Of a stretch of DNA of 39,264 nt, positions 22,652 through 30,619 are shown in pieces. The stretch is taken from the NCBI GenBank assembly GCA_913050115.1, contig CAJWZU010000024.1, positions 1 through 39,264 on the forward strand, read 5' to 3'. How positions within the stretch are numbered: position 1 is the first letter of the stretch; each line of letters starts with the position of its first letter. Below the pieces are notes generated by a model. The model worked only from the letters and a program-made list of their open reading frames with translations, was not told the origin of the DNA and made no database searches. The position numbers and the translations under genes are program-made. Source of the DNA: an uncultured Cellvibrionales bacterium (GTDB lineage Bacteria; Pseudomonadota; Gammaproteobacteria; Pseudomonadales; Cellvibrionaceae).

Positions 22652-23890
22652 ATGATAGAACCGACAAAGCCGCTAACGGGCACAGGCAATAAAGAGTTCA
22701 TCGCATTGATGGCCCTGTTGATGTCCTTGTTGGCGCTTAGTATTGATTCCGTACTGCCGGCGTTGGGTGAGGTAAGACAGAGCTTTCAGTTGACCGATCC
22801 CAACAAGGCGCAGTGGCTTATCTCCTCAGTCTTTTTTGGTATGGCTTTAGGCTTGATAATTTACGGCCCCCTGTCAGATTCCTTCGGTCGCAAAAAAATA
22901 TTTTATATTGGCGTCGGTATTTTTCTACTGGGCGACTTAATAGCCTTACTGGCGGCTGACTTTAATACCCTATTGCTGGGCCGTGTGCTGCAGGGTTTTG
23001 GCGCAGCATCTTGCCGGGTGCTCACTATTGCTATGATTCGCGATAAATATCAGGGCCGAGATATGGCTCGGATAATGTCGTTAATAATGATGGTGTTCAT
23101 TTTAGTACCAGTACTTGCCCCCTCGGTTGGCCAACTGGTGCTGTTGTGGTTCCCATGGCGGGCTATCTTTGTCCTACTTTTTATCGTCGCGGTTATCGCT
23201 CTGCTGTGGCTGTACTTTCGCCAGCCAGAAACTCTGCCCTGTAATGACCGACCCTCATTAGTGCCCAGTCATATTGTAGCGGCCATGGTCGAGACATTAA
23301 GCCGTTCTTCTAGTCGCAACTATATGCTGGCGTCGGGGCTGATATTTGGTGCCTTTGTGGGCTACTTAAGTTCGGCTCAGCAAATACTGCAGGTGCAGTA
23401 TCAGTTGGGTGACTGGTTTGCTATGGTCTTTGGTGCCTTGGCTCTGGCCATAGGGGTGTCGTCTTATGCCAATTCCATGCTGGTGATGAAATTTAAACTA
23501 CACAACTTATGCGTATTGTCTCTGATTGCAATCTCTGTACTGTCACTGCTATTTTTATTCTACTTGATGTATTTAGAGTCTCAGCCAAGCTTGTCGTTAA
23601 TGCTAATTTATTTGGCACTGGTATTTTTTAACTTTGGCATACTATTTGGTAATTTAAATACCCTAGCGTTGATCCCATTGGGCCATATCGCCGGTACGGC
23701 AACCTCCTGTATCTCGTCTGTGCAGACGTTAATATCCATTTTTGTGGGGGGGCTTATCGGGCAAACCTATGACGGCAGCGTGCAGCCTTTAATCTGTGGA
23801 TTTATGTTTTCCGCCGCCCTCGCACTGCTGCTATTGCTCAGGCTTAGTCGTAAAAATAACACAGACGCGGCAGTCGAAGTCAGCCTTTAG
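22652..23890 (+). CDS. Bcr/CflA-family MFS drug exporter
   Basis: This 412-residue inner-membrane protein has twelve predicted helices. Bcr/CflA hallmarks are LMSLLALSIDSVLPALGEV (with the D-x-x-LPAL motif of helix 1), the family loop GPLSDSFGRKK between helices 2 and 3, and GRVLQGFGAASCRVLTIAMIRD in helices 4-5. GGAGG at 22641-22645 sets the start at ATG 22652; an open frame of 14 codons upstream is not needed. Relatives export chloramphenicol, bicyclomycin, sulphonamides or cysteine by proton antiport. The substrate cannot be read from sequence. It is monocistronic and followed by strong hairpins. Confidence 0.9.
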   Translation: MIEPTKPLTGTGNKEFIALMALLMSLLALSIDSVLPALGEVRQSFQLTDPNKAQWLISSVFFGMALGLIIYGPLSDSFGRKKIFYIGVGIFLLGDLIALLAADFNTLLLGRVLQGFGAASCRVLTIAMIRDKYQGRDMARIMSLIMMVFILVPVLAPSVGQLVLLWFPWRAIFVLLFIVAVIALLWLYFRQPETLPCNDRPSLVPSHIVAAMVETLSRSSSRNYMLASGLIFGAFVGYLSSAQQILQVQYQLGDWFAMVFGALALAIGVSSYANSMLVMKFKLHNLCVLSLIAISVLSLLFLFYLMYLESQPSLSLMLIYLALVFFNFGILFGNLNTLALIPLGHIAGTATSCISSVQTLISIFVGGLIGQTYDGSVQPLICGFMFSAALALLLLLRLSRKNNTDAAVEVSL

Positions 23891-23947
23891 GCTTAGTTTC
23901 AAACGGCCGTTGGCAGTGTTTGGGCAAAGATTTTTTACTTAAAACGA

Positions 23948-23990
23948 GCCTAAAATCGGCAAACTGTTGGGCAGTTTGCCGAGTTTAGGC
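23948..23990. terminator. Long near-perfect hairpin after the MFS gene
   Basis: The arms 23948-23966 and 23972-23990 pair over 19 positions with one A.G mismatch (GCCTAAA-AT-CGGCAAACTG against CAGTTTGCCG-AG-TTTAGGC), around a five-base loop TTGGG. It lies 58 bases after the MFS stop. No T-run follows on the plus strand; on the minus strand it is followed by TCGTTTTAAG. It may be a terminator, transcript-end stabiliser or protein site. Confidence 0.55.
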
Positions 23991-24025
23991 CGTACCTCTG
24001 GAGGGAAGCGCGCTTGAGAAAAGTA

Positions 24026-24061
24026 GCGAGGCCGATTGAATAAGAACTCAATCGGCCTCGC
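24026..24061 (-). terminator. Strong terminator of amtB
   Basis: GCGAGGCCGATTGA (24026-24039) pairs perfectly with TCAATCGGCCTCGC (24048-24061), a 14-bp GC-rich stem with an eight-base loop. It lies just after the amtB stop; on the minus strand the stem is followed by TACTTTTCTC. It may work in both directions. Confidence 0.72.
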
Positions 24062-24070
24062 ATTTACTGG

Positions 24071-25369
24071 CTAAAGTTTGTAACCTTCTTCTTCGTGTAA
24101 CACCAAATCTAAGCCTTGCAGCTCTTCGTCGGCGGTAACACGTAAGCCCGATGTCAGTAGGCCGGTAAATTTAAGCAGGATGTAGCTGACCACGGCGGTG
24201 TACGCAAAGGTTGCAGCCACGCCGGTGAATTGCACACCTAGCTGCTCACCAATAGAGTGGTTATCACCGCCAAAACCGTAGCCAGAGAAAATACCCAGTT
24301 CGGTTGAGCAAAAGAATCCAGCACATATCGTCCCGAGAATACCGCCGACACCGTGCACAGGAAATACATCCAGAGAGTCATCAATAAGCCATTTACGCTT
24401 AATGAGCTGGGTCGCATAGAAACACACAATACCGGCAGCAATACCAATAATTAATGCGGCTGGGGGGCTGACAAAGCCCGATGCCGGCGTAATGGTACCT
24501 AAACCAGCTACCATACCCGTGGCGATACCCAGTGCGCTGGGTTTACCATACTTTATCCACTCAATAACCATCCACGTTAGCGCACCGGCCGAGGCCGATA
24601 TATGGGTGACCAAAATAGCCATAGAGGCGTCGCCATTCGCCGCCAGCGCACTGCCGCCGTTAAAGCCAAACCAGCCTACCCATAACATACCGGCTCCGGT
24701 CATGGTCATGGTCATATTGTGCGGGGGCATGGCTTTTTTGGGGTAGCCATTGCGATTCCCTAAGACCAAGGCCGCGACTAAAGCACCGACACCGGCGGTG
24801 ATATGCACCACCGTACCGCCAGCAAAATCAAGTAGGCCCATATCAGCCAACCAGCCGCCGCCCCAGACCCAGTGACAAATCGGCACATAGACTAAAATTA
24901 GCCACAAAGCAGAGAAAATTAACATTGAGGAGAATTTCATGCGTTCGGCAAACCCACCTATCATCAGTGCCGGTGTGATCACTGCAAAAGTCATTTGAAA
25001 CATTGCAAAGAGGCTCTCAGGAATATCGCCCGCCAGAGTATCGCGACCTATGCCGGCAAACATAAAGCGACTCATATCACCGATCCAGTTGTTGCCTTCG
25101 GTAAAACTCAAGCTATAGCCCAGCATTAACCACAGTAACGATGCGATGCTGGCGATTGCAAAACACTGCACCAATACCGACAAGACATTTTTACTGCGCA
25201 CCAAACCGCCGTAAAAAAGTGCTAGACCGGGCAGTGTCATAAACAAAACCAACGCGGTAGAGGTCAATATCCAGGCAGTATTAGCACCATTGAGATCATC
25301 CGCTATAGCTAAATTAGGCCACAAGAGCACAGACAGAAGCAGAATCATTATTTTACTGAAGGAGGTCAT
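24071..25369 (-). CDS. amtB: AmtB ammonium channel
   Basis: This 432-residue Amt/Rh channel has a signal-like first segment (MTSFSKIMILLLSVLLWPNLAIA), then eleven helices. Key residues are present: FYGGLVRSKN after helix 1, the D and first pore histidine in LLDFAGGTVVHITAGVGALVAA, and the second twin histidine in DVFPVHGVGGILGTI. The cytoplasmic tail ends EEGYKL. It forms trimers conducting ammonium and is normally gated by a PII protein. AGGTGAG sets the start at ATG 25369 (an upstream ATG is eight codons away). No glnK gene accompanies it. A sigma-54-type promoter lies upstream, suggesting nitrogen-limitation control. Confidence 0.95.
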   Translation of the reverse strand: MTSFSKIMILLLSVLLWPNLAIADDLNGANTAWILTSTALVLFMTLPGLALFYGGLVRSKNVLSVLVQCFAIASIASLLWLMLGYSLSFTEGNNWIGDMSRFMFAGIGRDTLAGDIPESLFAMFQMTFAVITPALMIGGFAERMKFSSMLIFSALWLILVYVPICHWVWGGGWLADMGLLDFAGGTVVHITAGVGALVAALVLGNRNGYPKKAMPPHNMTMTMTGAGMLWVGWFGFNGGSALAANGDASMAILVTHISASAGALTWMVIEWIKYGKPSALGIATGMVAGLGTITPASGFVSPPAALIIGIAAGIVCFYATQLIKRKWLIDDSLDVFPVHGVGGILGTICAGFFCSTELGIFSGYGFGGDNHSIGEQLGVQFTGVAATFAYTAVVSYILLKFTGLLTSGLRVTADEELQGLDLVLHEEEGYKL

Positions 25370-25445
25370 CGTCTCACCTAGAAAAGTCATCAAAACATTA
25401 AGCTAACGTATCAATTTGACGCGTCGCCTTTAAAAGCCAGATTTT

Positions 25446-25461
25446 AGCAAAAATACTGCCT
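25446..25461 (-). promoter_or_regulatory. Predicted sigma-54 promoter of amtB
   Basis: Read on the minus strand, AGGCAGTATTTTTGCT has the invariant GG and GC with ten bases between them, and matches TGGCACG-N4-TTGCW at most positions (GGCA and TTGCT exactly). The transcript would start near 25435, about 66 bases before the amtB ATG. No clear NtrC site pair was found further upstream. Confidence 0.6.
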
Positions 25462-25852
25462 AATTACTGCACACAAAGCATGAATTATTTTTTCACAGGG
25501 TCACTGATTCTCAGGGTAACGAGCTAAGGTCATGTCTTTTACTATCGACGAAATGAATATCCCTGAGCGCCCTGAATGGCCTCTGTTAAAACGGGTATGG
25601 TAATCAAACCGCGCACATACAGCAGCAGTTTTACCATCACTGTTTAGTTGATTACAGCTGACAAAGCCCTTAAATAACAGCTGTATATTGTGGAGAGATT
25701 GCGGTTTATAGTATTTTTAATAGGAGCGTTGCGTGTAAACTTAGCGCGCAGCAGGCAAGATCTATGCAACTATTAAGAACATGTGCTTAAGTGTGCTTAA
25801 TGTCTGTCCAACATTTTAGACGCGTTGCTAGACTTTCCGATAAAAATAATTT
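25462..25852. other. Intergenic region upstream of amtB
   Basis: About 390 bases lie between the amtB promoter and the end of trmK, with no solid gene. Plus-strand 25532-25603 is a 23-codon frame starting MSFTIDEMNIPERPEWPLL that reads like real protein and has AAGG three bases before its ATG, too close for a normal ribosome site. It may be a gene remnant or chance. A direct repeat GTGCTTAA occurs near 25783-25799. Confidence 0.4.
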
Positions 25853-26518
25853 TTATTTAAGTTCCCGATACTGCTTCACTACCTCAGCGGCTTTGGGGTT
25901 GTTATTTTGCATCCGCCGATAATGTTCAATCATGCGCAGGCGATAGTCGCGGTGCTCAGGTTGAGAGAAGTCCCACATTAGGCTGCCTACTGGCGATAAT
26001 TGCTCTGACCTTGCCGGGTCATTATTCACCGTCACATGAATAATTTCATAAAACTGCTTATTGTCGCGCAGCAGATACTCTGCCTCTAAATTTAATCCCA
26101 GCTTAATCAGTGCCAAGCGTAGCTTGTACTGTTGATACACCGGGCAGAGCAAAAACTCGATAACGCGGGAGGGGTTATTCGCCAGAATTTTTGTCACTAG
26201 CTCAATCATTAGGTCGCCACCGACACCAGCAATGATAACTAGGTGAGAGTCTTCTGCGGGCGTCTGAGCAATAGGCAAGTGCGCCACATCCAAGCAGTGT
26301 ACCTGCCAGTTATCGGTTGGCGCCGCATATTTTTTTAGCTGCGCTTCGAGCTCGCACATTAAGGGTTCGACCATATCGACAAAGTGCAGGGCGTCAGCCG
26401 CGCTTCGCTCTAATAGCTTCATACCCAGCAAACCATGATCACAACAACAGTCCCAAATATGACTGTAGTGCTTAGTGACCATTCGATCGATTTGATTAAG
26501 GCGGCGAGAGAGCGCCAT
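25853..26518 (-). CDS. trmK: TrmK-family tRNA (adenine22-N1)-methyltransferase
   Basis: The 221-residue protein fits COG2384/TrmK: LSRRLNQIDRMV at the N terminus, the SAM-binding motif IWDCCCDHGLLGMKLL (about 21-36), VHCLDVAHLP, and the catalytic-loop region LVIIAGVGGDLMIELV. LLCPVYQQYKLRLALIKLG and a helical C-terminal tail (YRLRMIEHYRRMQ) follow. It would methylate N1 of A22 in tRNA using SAM. The start lies one base after the stop of a 56-residue gene (TAATATG), so the two are coupled. Gammaproteobacterial members are a minority branch; the exact tRNA site is inferred from family. Confidence 0.88.
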   Translation of the reverse strand: MALSRRLNQIDRMVTKHYSHIWDCCCDHGLLGMKLLERSAADALHFVDMVEPLMCELEAQLKKYAAPTDNWQVHCLDVAHLPIAQTPAEDSHLVIIAGVGGDLMIELVTKILANNPSRVIEFLLCPVYQQYKLRLALIKLGLNLEAEYLLRDNKQFYEIIHVTVNNDPARSEQLSPVGSLMWDFSQPEHRDYRLRMIEHYRRMQNNNPKAAEVVKQYRELK

Positions 26519-26519
26519 A

Positions 26520-26690
26520 TTAGTCTTTTTTATCGATAGTGATGGCTATGTTTTTACTGTTGCCGGCAAACCACTTTTGTACATAGAGCGAGCCCACAAT
26601 GGGTGCCTTGCCGTCTTCGGGAACTTCGGCGTAGCGCACAGAATTTTTAGTTTCTTTTTCGTATTCGAATTGTATGGTAACTTTTGACAT
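26520..26690 (-). CDS. Conserved 56-residue protein coupled to trmK
   Basis: A minus-strand frame from ATG 26690 to TAA 26520 encodes 56 residues, beginning MSKVTIQFEYEKETKNSVRY and containing AEVPEDGKAPIVGSLYVQKW. Alternating strand-like segments and a conserved-looking K-W-F-A-G turn suggest a compact beta fold. AGAGAAAT precedes the start. Similar short proteins occur in gammaproteobacterial genomes as uncharacterised; I know no function. Its stop is one base from the trmK start, indicating co-translation, and the upstream DUF1415 gene is 36 bases away in the same direction. Confidence 0.8.
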   Translation of the reverse strand: MSKVTIQFEYEKETKNSVRYAEVPEDGKAPIVGSLYVQKWFAGNSKNIAITIDKKD

Positions 26691-26726
26691 GCTATTTCTC
26701 TGTTGAATAAAGATTTTACTGGCAGA

Positions 26727-27272
26727 CTAGCTTCTGCTGCAGTTCTTTAATAAAGCCTGAACCCTTTTTACTCCCATGCTTTCGAGCAGGGCTATATTAT
26801 TGGCGGGAATTAAATCGGAGTCTTTGTAGTTGGTAATGGCCACCTCCAAACTGTCTTCGCGCAGTAAGTGCAAGATAGGGTAGGGGGCGCGGTTGCTGTA
26901 GTTTTCCACATCCTCAGGCTCAGTGCCGCCAAACTGGTAGTCTGGGTGAAAGCTGGCAATTTGATAGATGCCGTCGCGGTCTAACTCGACTAACAATCGA
27001 TCGGCGCTGTCTAAAAACTGGTTGTAGTCAAAGAAATCATCGAGCACCCACGGGTGAATGAGTAGGGTAGTTTCTATGCTGTCATTTTCGTCGAGTTGAA
27101 TGATTTCATCTTTAAGCTCGGTTAAAAGCGCCGCAGTGGTTGTCGCTTCGCTCAATTGAAAGCGGACGCGATTTTTTACCAGCTCGCGCTTGGCAAAGGG
27201 GCAGAGATTAAGGCCGACTACGATGGTCTCGAGCCATTTTTTGACCGGTTGCAGGTACTGATCGGGGTTCAC
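26727..27272 (-). CDS. DUF1415 family protein
   Basis: The 181-residue product matches DUF1415: VKKWLETIVVGLNLCPFAKRE with the conserved L-C-P-F-A motif near the N terminus, TTLLIHPWVLDDFFDYNQF, IASFHPDYQFGGTEPEDVENYSNRAPYPILHLLRE and the I-A-L-L-E-S-M-G tail. The conserved cysteine, histidines and the F-H-P-x-Y-x-F segment look like an active or ligand site, but no function is established. It overlaps the MOSC gene upstream by four bases (ATGA), so they form one operon with the TrmH-type methyltransferase. Confidence 0.92.
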   Translation of the reverse strand: MNPDQYLQPVKKWLETIVVGLNLCPFAKRELVKNRVRFQLSEATTTAALLTELKDEIIQLDENDSIETTLLIHPWVLDDFFDYNQFLDSADRLLVELDRDGIYQIASFHPDYQFGGTEPEDVENYSNRAPYPILHLLREDSLEVAITNYKDSDLIPANNIALLESMGVKRVQALLKNCSRS

Positions 27273-27748
27273 AAGTGGCTCTCAGAGTGGTTGCTGGCAA
27301 GTAGAATGTTCATTCCAAGGCTAATATTGCCACTGCTGATTATATCGGCGCGCAGACCCCCTTTATGAGTGAAGGCTTTGACCACATCGTTTTTGGATAT
27401 GCGGCTATTTTGCAGACGTTCACCAAGATCAGAGCAGGGTTCGCACAGTTCTACGCCAAAAAATGTGACCGCGCCAATAGTGAATTGCTGGCCGACCAGA
27501 TCATTTAGGCGAAGCCCTGAGGTAATCACGCTGCGGCGAGTGTCACTGAGCTGGAGGTTTTGCGCAAAGGCTAGGTTATAGGCCTCGATTTGCTCACGTT
27601 CGATAAAAGTGATGTTTTGCCCCGGCCATTTGCTCAAACCAAAATTTCGATCGCCGACTATGCCTTGCCCCGCAATGAGCTCAAAAGATGCAACTGCGCG
27701 CTGTTCGCCGCCGGCTACAGTAGCAATAAATAGCCGCTCAATCGGCAT
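27269..27748 (-). CDS. MOSC-domain protein
   Basis: This 159-residue stand-alone MOSC domain shows the family pattern G-I-V-G-D-R (29-34), the Q-N-I-T-F-I segment, SVITSGLRLNDLVGQQFTIG, and ELCEPC with C102 and C105, the second being the usual cofactor-sulphur cysteine region. The glycine-rich GGLRADIISSGNISLGM follows. MOSC proteins deliver or handle sulphur on the molybdenum cofactor; small forms like this resemble YiiM-type enzymes that reduce N-hydroxylated compounds. No molybdenum genes are near. Overlaps with both neighbours (ATGA downstream, TAATG upstream) show one operon. Confidence 0.9.
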   Translation of the reverse strand: MPIERLFIATVAGGEQRAVASFELIAGQGIVGDRNFGLSKWPGQNITFIEREQIEAYNLAFAQNLQLSDTRRSVITSGLRLNDLVGQQFTIGAVTFFGVELCEPCSDLGERLQNSRISKNDVVKAFTHKGGLRADIISSGNISLGMNILLASNHSESHL

Positions 27749-28257
27749 TAGCTATGACTCAGTTTGATATTATTATTTTTGTCGCGGCTGGCGCGAATCA
27801 ATTCATCGCCACTGATATGGGCTGATTTTGCCAGGCGGTCATAGAGCACAACATTAACAGTAGCGGCTAAATTCATGCAGCCAACGGTAGGTATATAGAC
27901 CACCGCATCGGCGCGGTCGATGATGCCTTGAGAGAGCGTGTTGTCTTCTGGACCAAAAATATAAAAGGCATTATCAGGGTGCTTAAACTCTGGCAGTGGG
28001 GTGGCGCCCTCTACCAGTTCTACGCAGACAATCTTGGCCCCAGCGGGAACAGCATCGAGCAGAGACTCGACGCCTGTTAGCGGTATTTTCGTTTGTGCCA
28101 GTTTGGTGTCGGTCTGAAACTTGACTGCACGATTGTAACGCTCGCCGGTATAAGACACCGAGTCGACGCGATAGCAACCAGCGGCACGCATTATTGAGCC
28201 GACATTGGTCGGGCTCTTGGGCTTGGTCAGGCCAATGGCTACAGTGTATTTAAGCAT
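27748..28257 (-). CDS. SPOUT (TrmH-family) RNA methyltransferase
   Basis: The 169-residue protein has the three SPOUT motifs: motif 1 SPTNVGSIMRAAGCYR (residues 16-31), motif 2 FYIFGPEDNTLSQGIIDRAD, and motif 3 VYIPTVGCMNLAATVNVVLYDR, which would form the knot binding SAM. It lacks the N-terminal RNA-binding extension of TrmH and is close in size to TrmL, but motif 3 has M-N-L-A-A-T in place of the usual S-L-N, so the target nucleotide is uncertain. It is the first gene of an overlapping run with MOSC and DUF1415. Confidence 0.88.
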   Translation of the reverse strand: MLKYTVAIGLTKPKSPTNVGSIMRAAGCYRVDSVSYTGERYNRAVKFQTDTKLAQTKIPLTGVESLLDAVPAGAKIVCVELVEGATPLPEFKHPDNAFYIFGPEDNTLSQGIIDRADAVVYIPTVGCMNLAATVNVVLYDRLAKSAHISGDELIRASRDKNNNIKLSHS

Positions 28258-28298
28258 TTGAATTAAAGCGCAGCTGAACCGCCTCTTTATCCGCCTCT

Positions 28299-28634
28299 TT
28301 ACCCGTAATAGGTATCAACCAATGCGCCGATGCTAATCTCGGATAGCTCGGGTTTAGTGTGCAGCCAAGCTTCAATCGCTTTGCGGTTGTCATCGCTAAC
28401 CGAGCCATAGCGTTGGTTGGACGTTACATAGGCAGACAGCTGACCGGCGTCACCATCGGCCCAGATCAGCAGTTGCTGAGAATGAATAAAGGCGGCCAAG
28501 CTTTTGAAGAAGGCATCTAACTCAGCTTCTTCTTTTAGCGCTACCTGACAGGAGAGATCAAAGCCCTGTACCGCAAACTCAGCGAGGTGGAGTTTCTTGC
28601 GCTGGCGACGATTATGGACGGTTGCTTTAGACAT
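28299..28634 (-). CDS. yggL: YggL-family protein (copy 1)
   Basis: This 111-residue DUF469/YggL protein has a basic start (NRRQRKKLHLAEFAVQGFDLSC), LLIWADGDAGQLSAYVTSNQRYGSVSDDNRKAIEAWL in the middle and a terminal VDTYYG. YggL associates with the 50S ribosomal subunit and has been linked to ribosome assembly. A second, diverged copy lies at 29863-30192, with a lipoprotein and a cyclophilin gene between. This copy has a four-residue insertion (ALKEEAELD region) relative to the other. Confidence 0.93.
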   Translation of the reverse strand: MSKATVHNRRQRKKLHLAEFAVQGFDLSCQVALKEEAELDAFFKSLAAFIHSQQLLIWADGDAGQLSAYVTSNQRYGSVSDDNRKAIEAWLHTKPELSEISIGALVDTYYG

Positions 28635-28692
28635 AGAGAATACCTTAAAAGAAAAAGTGAATGTATTTTAGCGGAAATTATTCTGCCATTCT

Positions 28693-29001
28693 TTAATAAA
28701 TGACAGGGCAGCCCTGCACCATCAAGCCAATATTTGCTGCGCTCTTGGCCTGTTCATAATAGGCGTCCGAAGTAGTGCCGGCACTGGCAGTATTAACGCC
28801 ACCGGCGCTGGCCATTAGCGGCACTAATACCGCTAGGCCATCGTTAGAGTGGCGGTCGCGTTTATAGGCAGAAAAGGCTTTGCTGATATCGTTGCAAGAG
28901 AAGCCGGCACTGCCTTGCTGATACATATTATAGGCATGTGCGCTGGTTTCGCAGCCGCTGATTAGACCCACAAGAACGCTGAGAAAGACGATTTTTTTCA
29001 T
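28693..29001 (-). CDS. Small lipoprotein of unknown function (102 aa)
   Basis: The signal peptide MKKIVFLSVLVGLISGC has a clear lipobox (I-S-G-C, cysteine 17), followed by E-T-S, which predicts the outer membrane. The mature part of 86 residues has two further cysteines (near FSCNDIS and VQGCPVIY) that could form a disulphide. It also has an alanine- and glycine-rich centre (LMASAGGVNTASAGT). I recognise no family. It lies between the two yggL copies but is separated from both by untranslated gaps, so it probably has its own promoter. Confidence 0.8.
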   Translation of the reverse strand: MKKIVFLSVLVGLISGCETSAHAYNMYQQGSAGFSCNDISKAFSAYKRDRHSNDGLAVLVPLMASAGGVNTASAGTTSDAYYEQAKSAANIGLMVQGCPVIY

Positions 29002-29231
29002 AATTAGCTCTGTTAAAAAGTAAATAAGCCGAACAATAGAGAATATTTTTATTTAGTTTGTAGCGGCTGATGCTGTTGCATGTTTGACTGATTTTTTGAT
29101 CTTATCGGCAACATACAAAGCGTTTATTACATGATCATTTACACATAACGGGCACGCTCAGCCACTAACATTAAGCTGGCGTTACCGTAAATTATTACAA
29201 AAATTTCGATACTGTCGGCGCCGCAGCAGTG

Positions 29232-29831
29232 TTATTTAATGACAACTTTAGTAATCACAATCTGCTCTGCAGGCACATCGCTATAGGCAGCTACTTTTTT
29301 GGTTTCGCTATTTTCAATTTTATCAACCACATCCTTGCCATTGATGACTTGGCCAAATACCGCATAACCTGCTCGCTCGCGCGTGACGTTTAAACTAACG
29401 TTGTCCTGGGTGTTAATAAAGAACTGCGCGGTGGCGCTGTTGGGATTGCTGGTGCGGGCCATAGCGATAGTGTATTTACTGTTGGCAACGCGATTCAATG
29501 ACTCGTTAATAATGGGCGCTTTGGTGTTCTTTTTGACCATGTCTTTGTTAAAGCCACCGCCTTGAATCATGAAGTTTTTAATAACACGGTGAAAAATAGT
29601 GCCGTTATAGAAACCGCTATTGGCATAGTCAATAAAATTGGCCACGGTTACCGGTGATTTGTCGGCGTAAAGTTGTAGGGTGATTTCGCCCACAGTGGTA
29701 CTGATAATGGCAATAGGGTTGGGGGTTGCTACGGGTGCTGTTTTTGCGTCGGCGTCGACGTCGGCGGCATAAGTACTCGTGGCGCTAAGTAGCAGGGCAA
29801 ATAATGACAGTGCGCGAATCTTATTTAACAT
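29232..29831 (-). CDS. ppiA: Periplasmic cyclophilin-type peptidyl-prolyl isomerase
   Basis: The 199-residue protein has a signal peptide (MLNKIRALSLFALLLSATSTYA) and a full cyclophilin domain. It has ITLQLYADKSPVTVANFIDY, catalytic FHRVIKNFMIQGGGF (with the family arginine, phenylalanine and glutamine), ARTSNPNSATAQFFINTQDN and YAVFGQVINGKDVVDKI. The tryptophan that binds cyclosporin in eukaryotes is absent, as in bacterial PpiA. It would speed proline isomerisation during folding in the periplasm. It lies 31 bases from yggL copy 2 upstream and may be co-transcribed with it. Confidence 0.93.
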   Translation of the reverse strand: MLNKIRALSLFALLLSATSTYAADVDADAKTAPVATPNPIAIISTTVGEITLQLYADKSPVTVANFIDYANSGFYNGTIFHRVIKNFMIQGGGFNKDMVKKNTKAPIINESLNRVANSKYTIAMARTSNPNSATAQFFINTQDNVSLNVTRERAGYAVFGQVINGKDVVDKIENSETKKVAAYSDVPAEQIVITKVVIK

Positions 29832-29862
29832 GAGTTTGAATCCTGTAATGTAAGTTTAAGAA

Positions 29863-30192
29863 TTAGCCGTAGTAGGCATCGGACAGCTCAGATACTGATA
29901 TATCATTGAGACCAGTTTGAGCCTTGAGGCATGTTTCTATGGCATTACGGTCTTCGTCACTGGTGGAACCATAGCGTTGGCTCGAGGTGATGTAGGCATC
30001 AAAGCTGTCGGCAGTACCCTCGGCCCAGATCTGAAGCCCGCGCTCATCCATTACGCTAATTAAGCTGTCGAAGACGGTGTTAAAGTCGGCTTCTGGCTTG
30101 CACGAAAAGGCAAAACCGAGCACGGCGAACTCGCCAATGTGCAATTTCTTGTTCTGGCGGCGATTGCGTTTTGGGGTGTTTGGCATAGACAA
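29863..30192 (-). CDS. YggL-family protein (copy 2)
   Basis: A 109-residue DUF469/YggL paralogue: KRNRRQNKKLHIGEFAVLGF, LQIWAEGTADSFDAYITSSQ, RYGSTSDEDRNAIETCL and the shared end SDAYYG. It is roughly half identical to the copy at 28299-28634 by eye, so the duplication is old or one copy diverged fast. Both retain the basic N terminus expected to touch ribosomal RNA. A longer minus-strand frame (30060-30452) overlapping it is a shadow. Confidence 0.92.
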   Translation of the reverse strand: MSMPNTPKRNRRQNKKLHIGEFAVLGFAFSCKPEADFNTVFDSLISVMDERGLQIWAEGTADSFDAYITSSQRYGSTSDEDRNAIETCLKAQTGLNDISVSELSDAYYG

Positions 30193-30619
30193 TTCCTAAA
30201 TACTGATGAACGAGTGGGTTTAACACGTTGATTAAAGCTCATTTTACAGAGTTTAAAGCGCCTGAATACTGCTTTTATAACAGGCTTGACGATTTGTAAT
30301 AAATCGCCGGTTGACCCGCTATAGGCGATGTGACAGTCACTGTGCCGATATCGCTGAGTGATCTGCTGCCGGAAAGGTTGCAAGGACGTCGCTGGGGCTT
30401 CCGAGCAGGGCGAGTCTTTAATAAGGCCAGAGACTTCTGTTGCGCTCATCACTGGTTAGTCGGTAGCAGCGTTAATAGGGCTGATGCAGGTAAAAATCGA
30501 CACTAACTCGCTCTGGCTTTCGATTTAGTAACAGCTGCGGTTAGACCCTGTGCAAGTCGGTGTCTAATTAGATGCCAACAGACGCAGTGCTGGCTGTTTA
30601 AGAAGACTGCACGAGTTTT
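30193..30619. other. Intergenic region, no gene seen
   Basis: 427 bases between yggL copy 2 and the GFA gene. No frame of convincing composition is present. The region should contain the yggL copy 2 promoter near 30200-30280. No strong hairpin or repeat was noticed. Confidence 0.5.

Noticed and set aside
30060-30452. 130-codon minus-strand frame
   Set aside because: It overlaps yggL copy 2 in another frame, and its composition (S, R, C, P rich) is typical of a shadow.
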